This document shows positions 40,531-54,656 of a stretch of DNA of 64,000 nt, piece after piece; the stretch's first letter is position 1; each line of letters opens with the position of its first letter. This DNA comes from Stomorhina lunata (lineage: Eukaryota; Arthropoda; Insecta; Diptera; Rhiniidae), in contig OW121743.1 in NCBI GenBank assembly GCA_933228675.1, positions 19,979,651-20,043,650 of the forward strand, written 5' to 3'. Below the pieces are notes generated by a model. That model was given only the letters and a program-made list of their open reading frames with translations. It had not been told where the DNA came from and did not search any database. The position numbers were made by a program, and so were the translations under genes.

Positions 40531-42002
40531 AGAAATTTATTGGGGATGAACTGAAATTATTTTTTTTTATTAAAAATGACTAAAAAGTGTAAGTTTAACA
40601 AATTTCAATTATAAAAAGATTCTCAAATTTTAAAAAAATTCTATAATTTTTAGACATTTTAAAAAATTCTATAAAATTTTTTTTAATAAATTTCAAACAT
40701 TTAAAAAATTCAAAACTTTAAAAAAAATCTATATAATTTTGGAAAAATTTTGAATTCTGTAATTTTTAGACATTTTTAAAAATTCTAACAGATTTTTTTT
40801 TAACAAATTTCAAACATTGAAAAATTCTAAAGTTTTTAAAAATCTTATAATTTTCGAAAAATTTTTAAAAGTCTAAAATTATATAATTTTTGGACATTTT
40901 TAAAAATTCTATAAATTTTTGTTTTAATAAAATTTAAACATTGAAAAATTGTAAAATTTTTTAAAAATTTCTTATTTTATAGGAGGTTTTTCAAAAATTT
41001 CTTCTTTTAAAAAAATCTATATAATTTTTGAAAATTTTTGAATTCTGTAATTTTTAGACATTTTTAAAAATTCTAATAGATTTTTTTTTTAACAAATTTA
41101 AAACATTAAAAAATTCGAAAGTTTTAAAAAAGTCTTATAATTTTGGAAAAATTTTAAAAAGTCTAAAACTATATAATTTTTGGACATTTTAAAAAATTCC
41201 ATATTTTTTTTTAATAAAATTCAAACATTGAAAAATTCTAAAATTTTTTCAAAATTCTATAATTTTTTCTAAAATTGTTATAATTTTAAAAGAATTTTAA
41301 AATTCTAAATTTTTGAAAAATTCCATAATTAAAGAAATTTAAAATGTCTAAAATTGTAAATAAAAATTTGTGGATTTTTAATAAACTCAAAATTTTTTAA
41401 AAATTCTAAATTTTAAAAAAAATGTTTCTTAATCAAAAAAAAAAAACAAAAAAAAAAACAAATATTCTCAAAAGTTTAAAAAATCCTTAATTTTAAAAAT
41501 TTGCCTTCAAATTTTATATTTTCCTTTATATAAAACTGACATATAAAACGTCAATTATAATTAATTTAAAAAAAAAAAAAAAAAAAAATAATTAAAAAAT
41601 TATTTAAAATTTAATTTATCTAAAAAAATCATAAATTACTTAAATTTATTTGAATTATTTTTAAACTAAAAACCTAAAAAAATTAATCATACAAGCGAAC
41701 AATTATCACAATAAAAACGAATACAGAGATTTATTAAAAAAAAAAAAAAACAAACAAAAAATAACAAAAAAATGATATCATTAAAAAAAACGAATTAAAC
41801 AAAAAATAAACATGAATAAATTACACCCAAAAAATATTCAAATTCATATAAACAACTACGAAAAAAACTCAAAAAAAGTGGTTAATGATAAAAGTACTCG
41901 AATAAAATCAGTCAGTGTCTGTATAAAATACAAAGATATATAAAATAAAATAATTTAATAACAACAAAAAATCATTGTAAAACGATAAAATAAACGATAA
42001 AT
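40531..42002. repeat. Decayed AT-rich repeats and simple sequence
   Basis: Recurring words such as TTTTTAGACATTTTTAAAAA and AAATTTCAAACATTGAAAAA repeat at about 60-200 bp from 40,640 to 41,300, followed by A-rich sequence. No gene. It looks like an older, decayed tandem repeat beside block 2. Confidence 0.6.
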
Positions 42003-45354
<3,352 letters not shown>

Positions 45355-45355
45355 T

Positions 45356-45649
45356 AAAGAAAAGGAGATTTATGTCCGTCTGTCCGTCAAATAAAAGCTC
45401 CTTAACTACAAAAGGTAGAGAGACAAAATTTTACAAAAGTATTTTTGATATGTAACAAAAGTTGTGTACTGAATGGGCGAAATCGGTTCACATTTAGTTA
45501 GAGCTCCCATATAACCCCGCCCCGGGAAACACATGAATGCTGATAAGTTGAATACAATTGTAATAGCTAAGACGACTAAATTTAGAATAGGGAAGTTTTA
45601 TGCAACTATTGGTCAGACTATCTAATTTTATAGGAATCGGTCAATATTT

Positions 45650-45690
<41 letters not shown>

Positions 45691-45692
45691 AC

Positions 45693-45782
<90 letters not shown>

Positions 45783-45790
45783 AATATATG
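45356..45790 (+). repeat. Third, direct copy of the palindrome's left-arm sequence
   Basis: Directly after the right arm the sequence jumps to a copy of 43,195 onward at a constant offset of 2,161 bp (45,356 matches 43,195). It runs through GTCCGTCTGTCCGTC, CCCCGCCCCGGGAAAC and GGTCAATATTTGACTATATA into a TA tract. No difference was seen on reading along the two copies. Confidence 0.9.
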
Positions 45791-45821
<31 letters not shown>

Positions 45822-46064
45822 CATATGGACAAAAATCAAATAGTTTTAATTTTCGGAAATAAAAAAATTACAAAAATTTTATTAACTGAGAACGCGAAGC
45901 TTTTATCTAAAAACATTTCAATGAAGCACATCGCGAATTTAGCTCAGAATTGATCAGGAATGGCCTTAAACTATTTATTAATAAAGCTTTACCTTAGATT
46001 TGAAGCGCACCAAAAAATTATAAGGATTAACGATTTTATGGACCAAATAAGAATTTTATATCTT

Positions 46065-46180
46065 AGCATACCAGAGTTCTATGTTCGATCCCCGGTCTGA
46101 CCCATTTGCAAAAAATAAATTAAAAAAAAAGCGGCGGCTCACCTCATAACTCAGGTAGCCACTGGTTATTGAGTATTCGG

Positions 46181-46183
<3 letters not shown>
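46065..46183 (+). mobile_element. tRNA-derived SINE, 5'-truncated copy
   Basis: Starts within the tRNA-like head at AGCATACCAGAGTT and keeps the B-box-like GTTCGATCCCC. It continues to GAGTATTCGGCTA, where a TA tract begins. The A-box part is missing. It is opposite in orientation to the full copy 90 bp downstream. Confidence 0.75.

Positions 46184-46270
<87 letters not shown>
46184..46270. repeat. (TA)n tract between opposed SINE copies
   Basis: A pure TA dinucleotide run lies where the 3' end of each SINE copy would carry its tail. A similar tract borders copy 2 at about 47,675-47,780. Confidence 0.95.
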
Positions 46271-46274
<4 letters not shown>

Positions 46275-46535
46275 CCAATTGGAACAAGGGGTACTTCTCT
46301 CATTCTATTTTTAGACTCATTGAAAGGGACCTACGTTTTAACGCCGACTCCGAACGGCAAATGCATTAGTTAGAGAAGTTTTACATAGCCGAATACTCAA
46401 TAACCAGTGGCTACCTGAGTTATGAGGTGAGCCGCCGCGTTTTTTTTAATTTATTTTTGCAAATGAGTCAGACCGGGGATCGCACATTGAACTCTGGTAT
46501 GCTAGGCGGATGACTAACCTGATCTACCACGGCGG
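46271..46535 (-). mobile_element. tRNA-derived SINE, full-length-like copy 1
   Basis: Read on the - strand from 46,535, the head has TGGTAGATCAGG, an A-box-like sequence with one change from copy 2. About 32 bases later comes a degenerate B box (GTGCGATCCCC). A body of about 190 bp without coding potential follows, ending at GGAATT against a (TA)n tract. The 5' side abuts GTGAACCG, a sequence shared with family T. RNA polymerase III promoter decay suggests this copy is not transcribed. Confidence 0.75.
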
Positions 46536-46906
46536 TTCACATTTGACTGTGAAAAAAAAAAAATTTTAACAATATTTTTTTGATTTTTTTAACCGCAATT
46601 TTCGCGAAATTTTACAAAATGTGAGTCTTAGTGAGATTCAGCTGTCTTGACTTATGGACAAATTTAATTAAAAAGAATTTTTTATTTAAATATAAGTTTT
46701 AATAGGTGCATATCTTTCTAAGATATAAAATTCTTATTTGGTCCATAAAATCGTTAATCCTTATAATTTTTTGGTGCGCTTCAAATCTAAGGTAAAGCTT
46801 TATTAAAGAATAGTTTAAGGCCATTCCTGATCAATTCTGAGCTAAATTCGCGATGTGCTTCATTGAAATGTTTTTAGATAAAACCTTCGCGTTCTGAGTT
46901 AATAAA

Positions 46907-47779
<873 letters not shown>

Positions 47780-47799
47780 CATATATATAATATCTATAT

Positions 47800-48065
47800 A
47801 ATTCCAATTGGAACAAGGGGTACTTCTCTCATTCTATTTTTAGACTCATTGAAAGGGACCTACGTTTTAACGCCGACTCCGAACGGCAAATGCATTAGTT
47901 AAAGAAGTTTTACATAGCCGAATACTCAATAACCAGTGCCTACCTGAGTTATGAGGTGAGCCGCCGCTTTCTTTTCAATTTATTTTTTGCAAATGGGTCA
48001 GGCCGGGGATCGAACATAGAACTCTGGTATGCTAGGCGGATGACTAACCTGCTCTACCACGGCGG
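47800..48065 (-). mobile_element. tRNA-derived SINE, full-length copy 2
   Basis: On the - strand from 48,065: CCGCCG, then TGGTAGAGCAGG, which fits the A-box consensus TRGYNNANNNGG. After 32 bases comes GTTCGATCCCC, which fits the B box. A GC-balanced body follows (GCGGCGGCTCACCTCATAAC, GAGTATTCGGCTATG, CGGAGTCGGCGTTAAAACG) and ends GGAATT at a (TA)n tract. Length is 266 bp against 265 in copy 1, with close identity. I do not recognise the family name. The internal promoter is intact here. Confidence 0.8.
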
Positions 48066-48275
48066 TTCACATTTGACTATAGCTTTCATATAAAAAACAC
48101 TAACGGAATCCAAAAAATATTTAGCAAGGACCAGTTAAAAGCTATTAAATTAGAAACTGTGACAGCTATTGCCACTAAATTTAAAAAATAAACTTTATAT
48201 AAATACCAGTCAGTGTGTGAAATTTTGTTATAATTCTGGCTATAATTCTTATATATATATTACATCCCCTTTTTA
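48066..48275 (+). repeat. Terminal module of a family T copy
   Basis: CGGTTCACATTTGACTATAG through AAAGCTATTAAATTAGAAAC to ACATCCCCTTTTTATA matches the modules at 49,380-49,570 and 52,440-52,665. It is joined directly to the head of SINE copy 2. Confidence 0.75.
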
Positions 48276-49950
48276 TACCCACCATCAAAAAGAATGGGGG
48301 GTATATTGAGATTGTCATTCCGTTTGTAATTTCCTTAATATTGGCTCAAAAACCAAAAACGATATATATTCTGAATCCTTATGAAATTCTAAAACGATTG
48401 AGCCATGTCCGTCTGTCTGCCCGTCTGTCTGTCTGTTGAAATCACTATAACGCCTAAACGAAAGGAGCTAGCTTAATGAAACTCAGTAAACATATTCTTT
48501 ATCTTTAAGAAAATTTTGGTATTGAAATTGGGCAAAATCGGTTTACATTTGACCATAGCTCCCGTATAACCTCGTCTAGGCTAATCGCTTATTTGTTAAT
48601 AAATGACAAATTATAGCAGCTAACGTATATAGAAGTTTTACATTAGCCCTAGGCAGCGTGTAAAATTTCATCAAAATCTGTTCATATTTAGCCATAGCTC
48701 CCATACAAAAAACTTACGAAAACAGCCTAAATTTCACCTAAAATACACTTAATTGCTAATAAATCTAAAAGTATAACAAATATAACCATCAAATTTGGCA
48801 CAAGAAAGTCTTATATCAATGCCAGCCAGTGTGCAAAATTTTGTCGCAATCGGTCACCATTTGACCTAGCTCCCATATAAAAAACTTACGAAAACACAAA
48901 AATTCAAAAAGAAAAGGGGATTTATGTCCGTCTGTCCGTCAGATAAAATCGTGATAGCTTCTTAACTACAAAAGCTACTAAGACTAACTTAGGCACAAGA
49001 AAGTCTTATGTCAATGCCAGCCAGTGTGCAAAATTTTGTCACAATCGGTCAACATTTGACCATAGCTCCCATATAAAAAACTTATGGAAACACAAAAATA
49101 CATAAAGTCCGTCAGATAAAAGCACGATAGCGCCTTAACGAAAAGAGCTAGAGGAACAAAACTTTACAAAAGTATTTTGGATGACCTGAAAAAGATGTGT
49201 GTTGAAAATGGACAAAATCGGTTCAAATTTAGTTAGAGCTCCCATATAATCCAGCCCCGGGAAACACATTAATGCTGATAAATTAAATACAATTCTAATA
49301 GCTATGACGAATAAATTTAAAATAGGGAAGTTTTATGCAATTTTTGATCAGTTTATCAAATTTTATAGGAATCAGTCCATATAAAAAACACTCACGGAAA
49401 CCAAAAATTTTAGCAAAGGCCAGTTAAAAGCTATTAAATTAGAAACTATGATAGCTATGGTCACTAAATTTTGCAAGAATAAGCTCTATATATATATCAG
49501 CCAGTGTGTAAAATTTTACAATCGGTCAACATTTGGCTATAATTCTTATATATGTAACATCCCCTTTTTTATATCTATAATCAAAAATATTTGGAGGTAC
49601 ATTCATGATATTAAGATTGCACCTATGAAATTAGATAGGCATCAATCAATGTTCAGCCCAGACTTTACATATGATGAATGCATTAGGAACTTCTAACGAA
49701 ATATATGGACCTGCCGTATTACTATTAACGTGTTTAGCCTAAATGCATATTAAGCACAACGAAAAGTATTTAACAACTTATTAATGTAAAACTATACCCG
49801 GTTATGAGACCGAATTTTGATCAGAGTAAAAAAAACCTTCACAAATATTTCATTAAATACAATTGGTACAAGTTAAAATAATTATTTGATGCACCCTCGT
49901 AGATATATGAGATATCTTTCTAAATTAAACACAACTTGATGGTCGGTATT
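48276..49950 (+). repeat. Family T modular repeat, copy A
   Basis: Starts TATACCCACCATCAAAAAG. It consists of successive diverged modules of roughly 170-200 bp, each with an ATCGGTYMACATTTGACCAT motif, AGCTCCCATATAAAAAACTT, and often TTTATGTCCGTCTGTCCGTC with AGATAAAA and GCTCCTTAACTAC. It ends near AACACAACTTGATGGTC. No module encodes a convincing protein; stops are frequent. Family T is my label. Such sequence is common in fly genomes, but I cannot name the element. Confidence 0.75.
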
Positions 49951-50509
49951 AGGATGGCAGGAATTTTTTTTCTTTGATTTCAAATGTTTTTCTATGGAAT
50001 ATTGTGACACTAGATCTAAAAGTTTAGATCTGAAAATTTGAGCCAAATCGGACAACGTTCTATGGGCGCGCATCGGGTCTAAAATTTATAAGCCCATTTG
50101 TATGGGGAAAAATGGTTTATTTGTTTGTTTTTGCGAAATTTAGACCAAAATTACTACCAAAAAACTACCACGAGGTAGTTTAAAAGTTATTTCAGTTTTC
50201 CCCCAAAAATTCATATCCTTGAAAAGCGCCTAAGGATATGCACCAAAAATTGTATGTTTTAAATAAAGAAATTCCAAAGTTAGACATAATTTATCATTTA
50301 ATGGCTTGTTACTAGTAAATAGTTCAGTTTTGTTTTAAAATAATCAAATTTACTTAGTTTTTTTCATCTTAGAAAATGGTACATTTTTTTCAGGTCGGTT
50401 TCAAAAATCATTTTTCAGTTTTTTGAAAATTTTGTTCAACAAATATTACAAATTTAGAATTTGCTCTCCAGTGTGTTAAAACAGACAAATGGGAAAATAA
50501 AACCCAAAA
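49951..50509. other. Non-coding DNA, possible transposon remnant
   Basis: Contains GAGCCAAATCGGACAACG and poly-A or poly-T tracts. A similar phrase, AGCCAAATTGGACAACG, occurs at 63,392 inside another fold-back element, so this may be part of a related repeat. No gene. Confidence 0.4.
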
Positions 50510-51286
50510 AATTAGGTCGATATCCTGAACCGTTTCGCCGTACATGCGATTTCAAATTGAAGAATTTCGCGAAAATATAAATTTTTGGGCCAAATTCGAG
50601 TAAATGATCGGTAAATTTTAATTGTAGTTAATTTCAACAAAAAAGATAATTAATATTATTGCTTCGTTTATGGAAAACCTATGCTGAAGGGTTTTTTAAT
50701 ATAGGACGAAATTCACCGCGGTCAAATGTCAAAATTTGAATTTTCTGAACATTTTCATAGCGAGATTACGGAATATTAAGTAATAATTAGCGAATTAAAA
50801 AAAAGCATGAAAATATTTTTTTTGACAAGATTAAGTGTTTTTATTAAAAAAAGTAAATACGAACATTGATTTGTTAGTTTTGCATTTATAATCTACAAAT
50901 CAAAATCTTTTTGTAGAGAATAAAGATTAGCATTTATCGAATACAAACCTATCAAATCAATGATCATATTTTTTTTTTGTAATAAAAAAAACTTAATCTT
51001 GCCAAAAACAATTATTTGCATGCTTTTTTAAATTCTCTAATTATTACTTAATATTCCGTAATCTCGCTATGAAAATTTTCAGAAAGTCCAAATTTTGACA
51101 TTTGACCCTTTAGCATAGGTTTTCCATAAACGAAGCAATAATATTAATAACATTTTTTGTTAAAATTGAATACAAGTAAAATTTACCGAGCATTTACTCG
51201 AATTTGGCTCAAAACTTTACATTTTCGCGATATTCTTCAATTTGTAATCGCAGGTACGGCGAAACGGTTAAGATATCGACCTAATT
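50510..51286. mobile_element. Fold-back element, 777 bp
   Basis: Terminal inverted repeats AATTAGGTCGATATC and GATATCGACCTAATT extend inward as long arms (about 50,510-50,860 against 50,965-51,286) with moderate divergence. The left arm has an extra piece of about 35 bp near 50,688-50,725. There is no coding capacity. The right end meets the start of family T copy B exactly. Confidence 0.75.
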
Positions 51287-53125
51287 ATACCCACCATCAA
51301 AAAGAATTGAGATTGTCATTCCGTTTGTAATTTCCTTAATATTGGCTCGAAAATCAAAAACAATATATATTCTGAATCCTTATGAAATTCTAAGACATTT
51401 GAGCTATGCCCGTCCGTCTGTCCGTCTGTCCGTCTGTCCGTCTGTCTGTCCGTCTGTCTGTCCGTCTGTCTGTCTGTCTGTCTGTTGAAATCACGATAAC
51501 GTCTAAACGAAAGGAGCTAGCTAACTGAAACTTTGCAAAAACATTCTTCATCTATGAGAAAATTTTGGTATTTAAATTGGGCAAAATCGGTTAGCATTTG
51601 ACCATAGCTCCCGTATAACCCCGTCTAGGCTAATCGCTTATTTGCTAATAAATGACAAATTATAACAGGTATGATGACATAATTTGGTATGTAGAAGTTT
51701 TACATAAGCACTAGGCAGCATATAAAATTTCATCGAAATCGGTTCACATTTAGCCATAGCTCCCATACAAAAAACTTACGAAAACAGCCTAAATTTCACC
51801 TAAAATACACTTAAATGCCAATAAAATAATAACCACTAAATTTGGCACAAGAAAGTCTTACATCAATGCCAGTCAGTGTGCAAAATTTTGTCGCAATCGG
51901 TCACCATTTGACCTAGCTCCCATATAAAAAACTTACGAAAACACAAGAATTCAAAAAGAAAAGGGGATTTATGTCTGTCTGTCCGTCAGATAAAATCGTG
52001 ATAGCTCCTTAACTACAAGAGCTAGTAAAACTAACATAAGCACATGGAAGTCTTATGTCAATGCCAGCCAGTGTTCAAAATTTTGTCACAATCGGCCACC
52101 ATTTGACCATAGCTCCCATATAAAAAACTTATGGAAACACAAAAATACATAAAGAAAAGGTTGTTTATGTCCGTCTGTCCGTCAGATAAAAGCACTATAG
52201 CACCTTAACGAAAAGAGCTAGAGGGACAAAATTATACAAAAGTATTTTGGATATCTTGAAAAAGATGTGTGTTGCAAATGGACAAAATCGGTTCAAATTT
52301 AGTTAGAGCTCCCATATAACCCCGCCCCGGGAAACACATTAATGCTGATAAATTGAATACAATTGTAATAGCTATGACGATTAAATTTAAAATGGGGAAG
52401 TTTTATGCAATTTTTAATCAGTTTATCAAATTTTATAGGAATCAGTCCATATTTGACTTCAGCTTTCATATAAAAAACACTCACGGAAACCAAAAATTTT
52501 AGCAAAGGCCAGTTAAAAGCTATTAAATTAGAAACTATGATAGCTATGGCCACTAAATTCTGCTAGAATAAGCTCTATATATGTATATACCAGCCAGTGT
52601 GTAAAATTTTGTTACAATCGGTCAACATTTGGCTAAAATTCTTATATATATAACATCCCCTTTTTATATCTACAATCAAAAAGATTTGGAGGTATATTCT
52701 TTATAGTAAGATTGCACCTATGAAATTATATAGGCATCAATCAATGTTCAGCCCAGACTTTGTATATGATGAATGCATTAGGATCTCATAACGAAATATA
52801 TGGAAATATATGAGGTATTACTATTAACGTGTTTACCCTAACTACACATTAATCACAACGAAAAGTATTTAACAACTTATTAATGTAAAACTATACCCGG
52901 TTATGAGACCGAATTTTGATCAAAGTAAATACTGGGGAAACCACTAAAATATTTTTAAATGTTGAACTATAAAGCTACGGCAACCGAATTTAGTCCAAAG
53001 GTTTTACCAATAATACCAATTGGCTTAGCGATTTTTCCAGTTTTGGTCCAGATTTTGAATTAGCTGCACCCTTGTAGATATATGAGATATGTTTCTAAAT
53101 TTAACACAACTTGATGGTGGGTATA
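51286..53125 (+). repeat. Family T modular repeat, copy B (complete-looking)
   Basis: Starts TATACCCACCATCAA (51,286-51,300) and ends TTGATGGTGGGTATA (53,111-53,125), a perfect 15-bp inverted pair. It is 1,840 bp long and very similar to copy A. A tetranucleotide GTCC/GTCT microsatellite lies at 51,411-51,486. The end is followed by a hairpin, TTCGGCACAGCCGAA, and CACTCTTACTTGTT. Confidence 0.8.
51411..51486 (+). repeat. GTCC/GTCT tetranucleotide microsatellite
   Basis: About 18 units of GTCC or GTCT. This is an expansion of the short TCCGTCTGTCCGTC word found in most family T modules. Confidence 0.9.
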
Positions 53126-53600
53126 CAAGATTCGGCACAGCCGAATATAACACTCTTACTTGTTTATATCTATAGCAGCATATTAAGATTATGTATGTGG
53201 TAGATGCATTAGGAACTCCTAGCAAAATATATGGACCTGTCGTATTACTATCTACTTATTTATCCTAACTAAATATTAAGCTAAACGAAAAGTATTTAAC
53301 AACTTATTAATGTAAAACTATACCCGGTTACGATAACGGTTTTTTTTTCAAAGTAAATAAATACTAGGGAAACCACTTACACACTTTTGAATGTTGAACT
53401 ATAAAGCTACTGCAACGGAAGTTATTCCAAATATTTTACCAACAATACCAACTAGCGTAACAACTTTTTTTTCAATTTGGTCCATGTTTTGAATTAGCTG
53501 CACCCTCGTAGATATATGAGATATGTTTTTAAATTTAACACAACTTGATGGTGGGTAAATAAGATTCGGCACAGCCGAATATAACACTCTTACTTGTTGT
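53126..53600 (+). repeat. Tandem partial copy of family T 3' end
   Basis: After the CTTACTTGTT end of copy B, a shorter copy of its last 430-450 bp follows. It again ends AACACAACTTGATGGTGGGT, then TTCGGCACAGCCGAATATAA and CACTCTTACTTGTT at about 53,597. Two small - strand frames (53,025-53,225 and 53,399-53,587) are translations of this repeated end. Confidence 0.75.
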
Positions 53601-53868
53601 ATCTACAATCAAAAAGATTTGGAGGTACATTCAGTATATTAAGATTGCATTCACGAAATTAGATAGCTATCAATCAATGTTAGGTCCAGACTTTATACAC
53701 GGTAGATGTATTAGGAACTCCTAACAAAATATATGAACCTGCCGTGTTGCTATCAACATGTTTATGGCACAACGAAACAGCTTGTTAATGTAAAACTATA
53801 TTCGGTTATGGAACAGCATTTTGTCAAAGGTAAATACTTGGGAAACCACTTAGATACTTTTAAATGTT
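53601..53868 (+). repeat. Third partial family T 3' copy
   Basis: Begins with ATCTACAATCAAAAAGATTT and repeats the same terminal segment. It breaks off inside it, where the hairpin at 53,869 takes over. Confidence 0.7.
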
Positions 53869-53981
53869 GAACTATAGTTACTATACCACTGCAACCGAAT
53901 TTAGTCCAAATATATTACCGTGGTGTTGTTGGTAATATATTTGGACTAAATTCCGTTGCAGTGGTATAGTTACTTTAGTTC
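53869..53981. repeat. Hairpin with 51-bp arms
   Basis: Left arm 53,869-53,919 and right arm 53,931-53,981 are inverted copies with about three mismatches around an 11-base loop (GTGGTGTTGTT). The left arm is normal family T sequence, so the right arm is an inverted duplication of it. Confidence 0.85.
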
Positions 53982-53996
53982 TACATTAAAAAAAAA

Positions 53997-53997
<1 letters not shown>

Positions 53998-54069
<72 letters not shown>
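53998..54069. repeat. (TA)n tract
   Basis: An almost pure TA run follows directly after the hairpin and an A stretch. It separates the family T cluster from unique sequence. Confidence 0.95.
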
Positions 54070-54073
<4 letters not shown>

Positions 54074-54656
54074 TTACAGAAAAATCTTACTCGAGTAATT
54101 TTAAGGTGAATTTTTTACTCGATTAAATCGAGTAATTTTTAACGATTAATCGATTTTCCGAGTAATTAAAAACCCCATTTTCAAAGTTATTTGATTACTC
54201 AAACAATTAAAAGCCGTGTTTTTGGCTACTTAGTAATAGTTGAACGTGTACCGCTTTGGTCCAGTTTCCGCGATGATAAGAAAAATGGTCAGTAAGATAT
54301 TTTGCGGAATACAATGCTTCACTTTTAAAATTTTATAATTAAAAATTAGAAACAATTAATGATCATAAGCTCAAAATAAATGAATACAAAATAAAAATTT
54401 TGTTATCGATTATCTTCTTAAAAAAATCATTAATAATTAAATTAATAATTTAAATTTGTCTATAAGAATACAAATTTAAATTATTGATAATTTTATAAGA
54501 AGATTTTTGGTTATCCATAATTCATTCTATAAATTTTAATAAAATCGATCATTTCTATAAAAAATCTCTTTTTTGTCCATATAAGAAAATAAAAGTAAAA
54601 ATGCACGTTTTGTGCTTTCAAAGGGGTTTAAAAGACTTTTGCGATTGCGTCTTGTA
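54070..54656. other. AT-rich flank of the mariner-like element
   Basis: Contains short inverted words around ATTACTCGATTAAATCGAGTAA-like sequence near 54,110-54,135 and 54,150. No gene. The TA at 54,655-54,656 is the left target dinucleotide of the next element. Confidence 0.4.

Larger units (their letters stand above)
45878..46906. repeat. Inverted repeat with SINE sequences in its middle
   Basis: Left arm 45,878-46,064 and right arm 46,719-46,906 are inverted copies with few differences (shared landmark GGTGCGCTTCAAATCTAAGG). Between them lie a + strand partial SINE (46,065-46,183), a TA tract, a full - strand SINE copy (46,271-46,535) and about 180 bp of AT-rich DNA. Confidence 0.8.

Noticed and set aside
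46271..46535. Functional tRNA gene
   Set aside because: A tRNA-like A box and B box are present, but no cloverleaf with a paired acceptor stem can be drawn, and the sequence continues into a long body shared between copies, as in a SINE.
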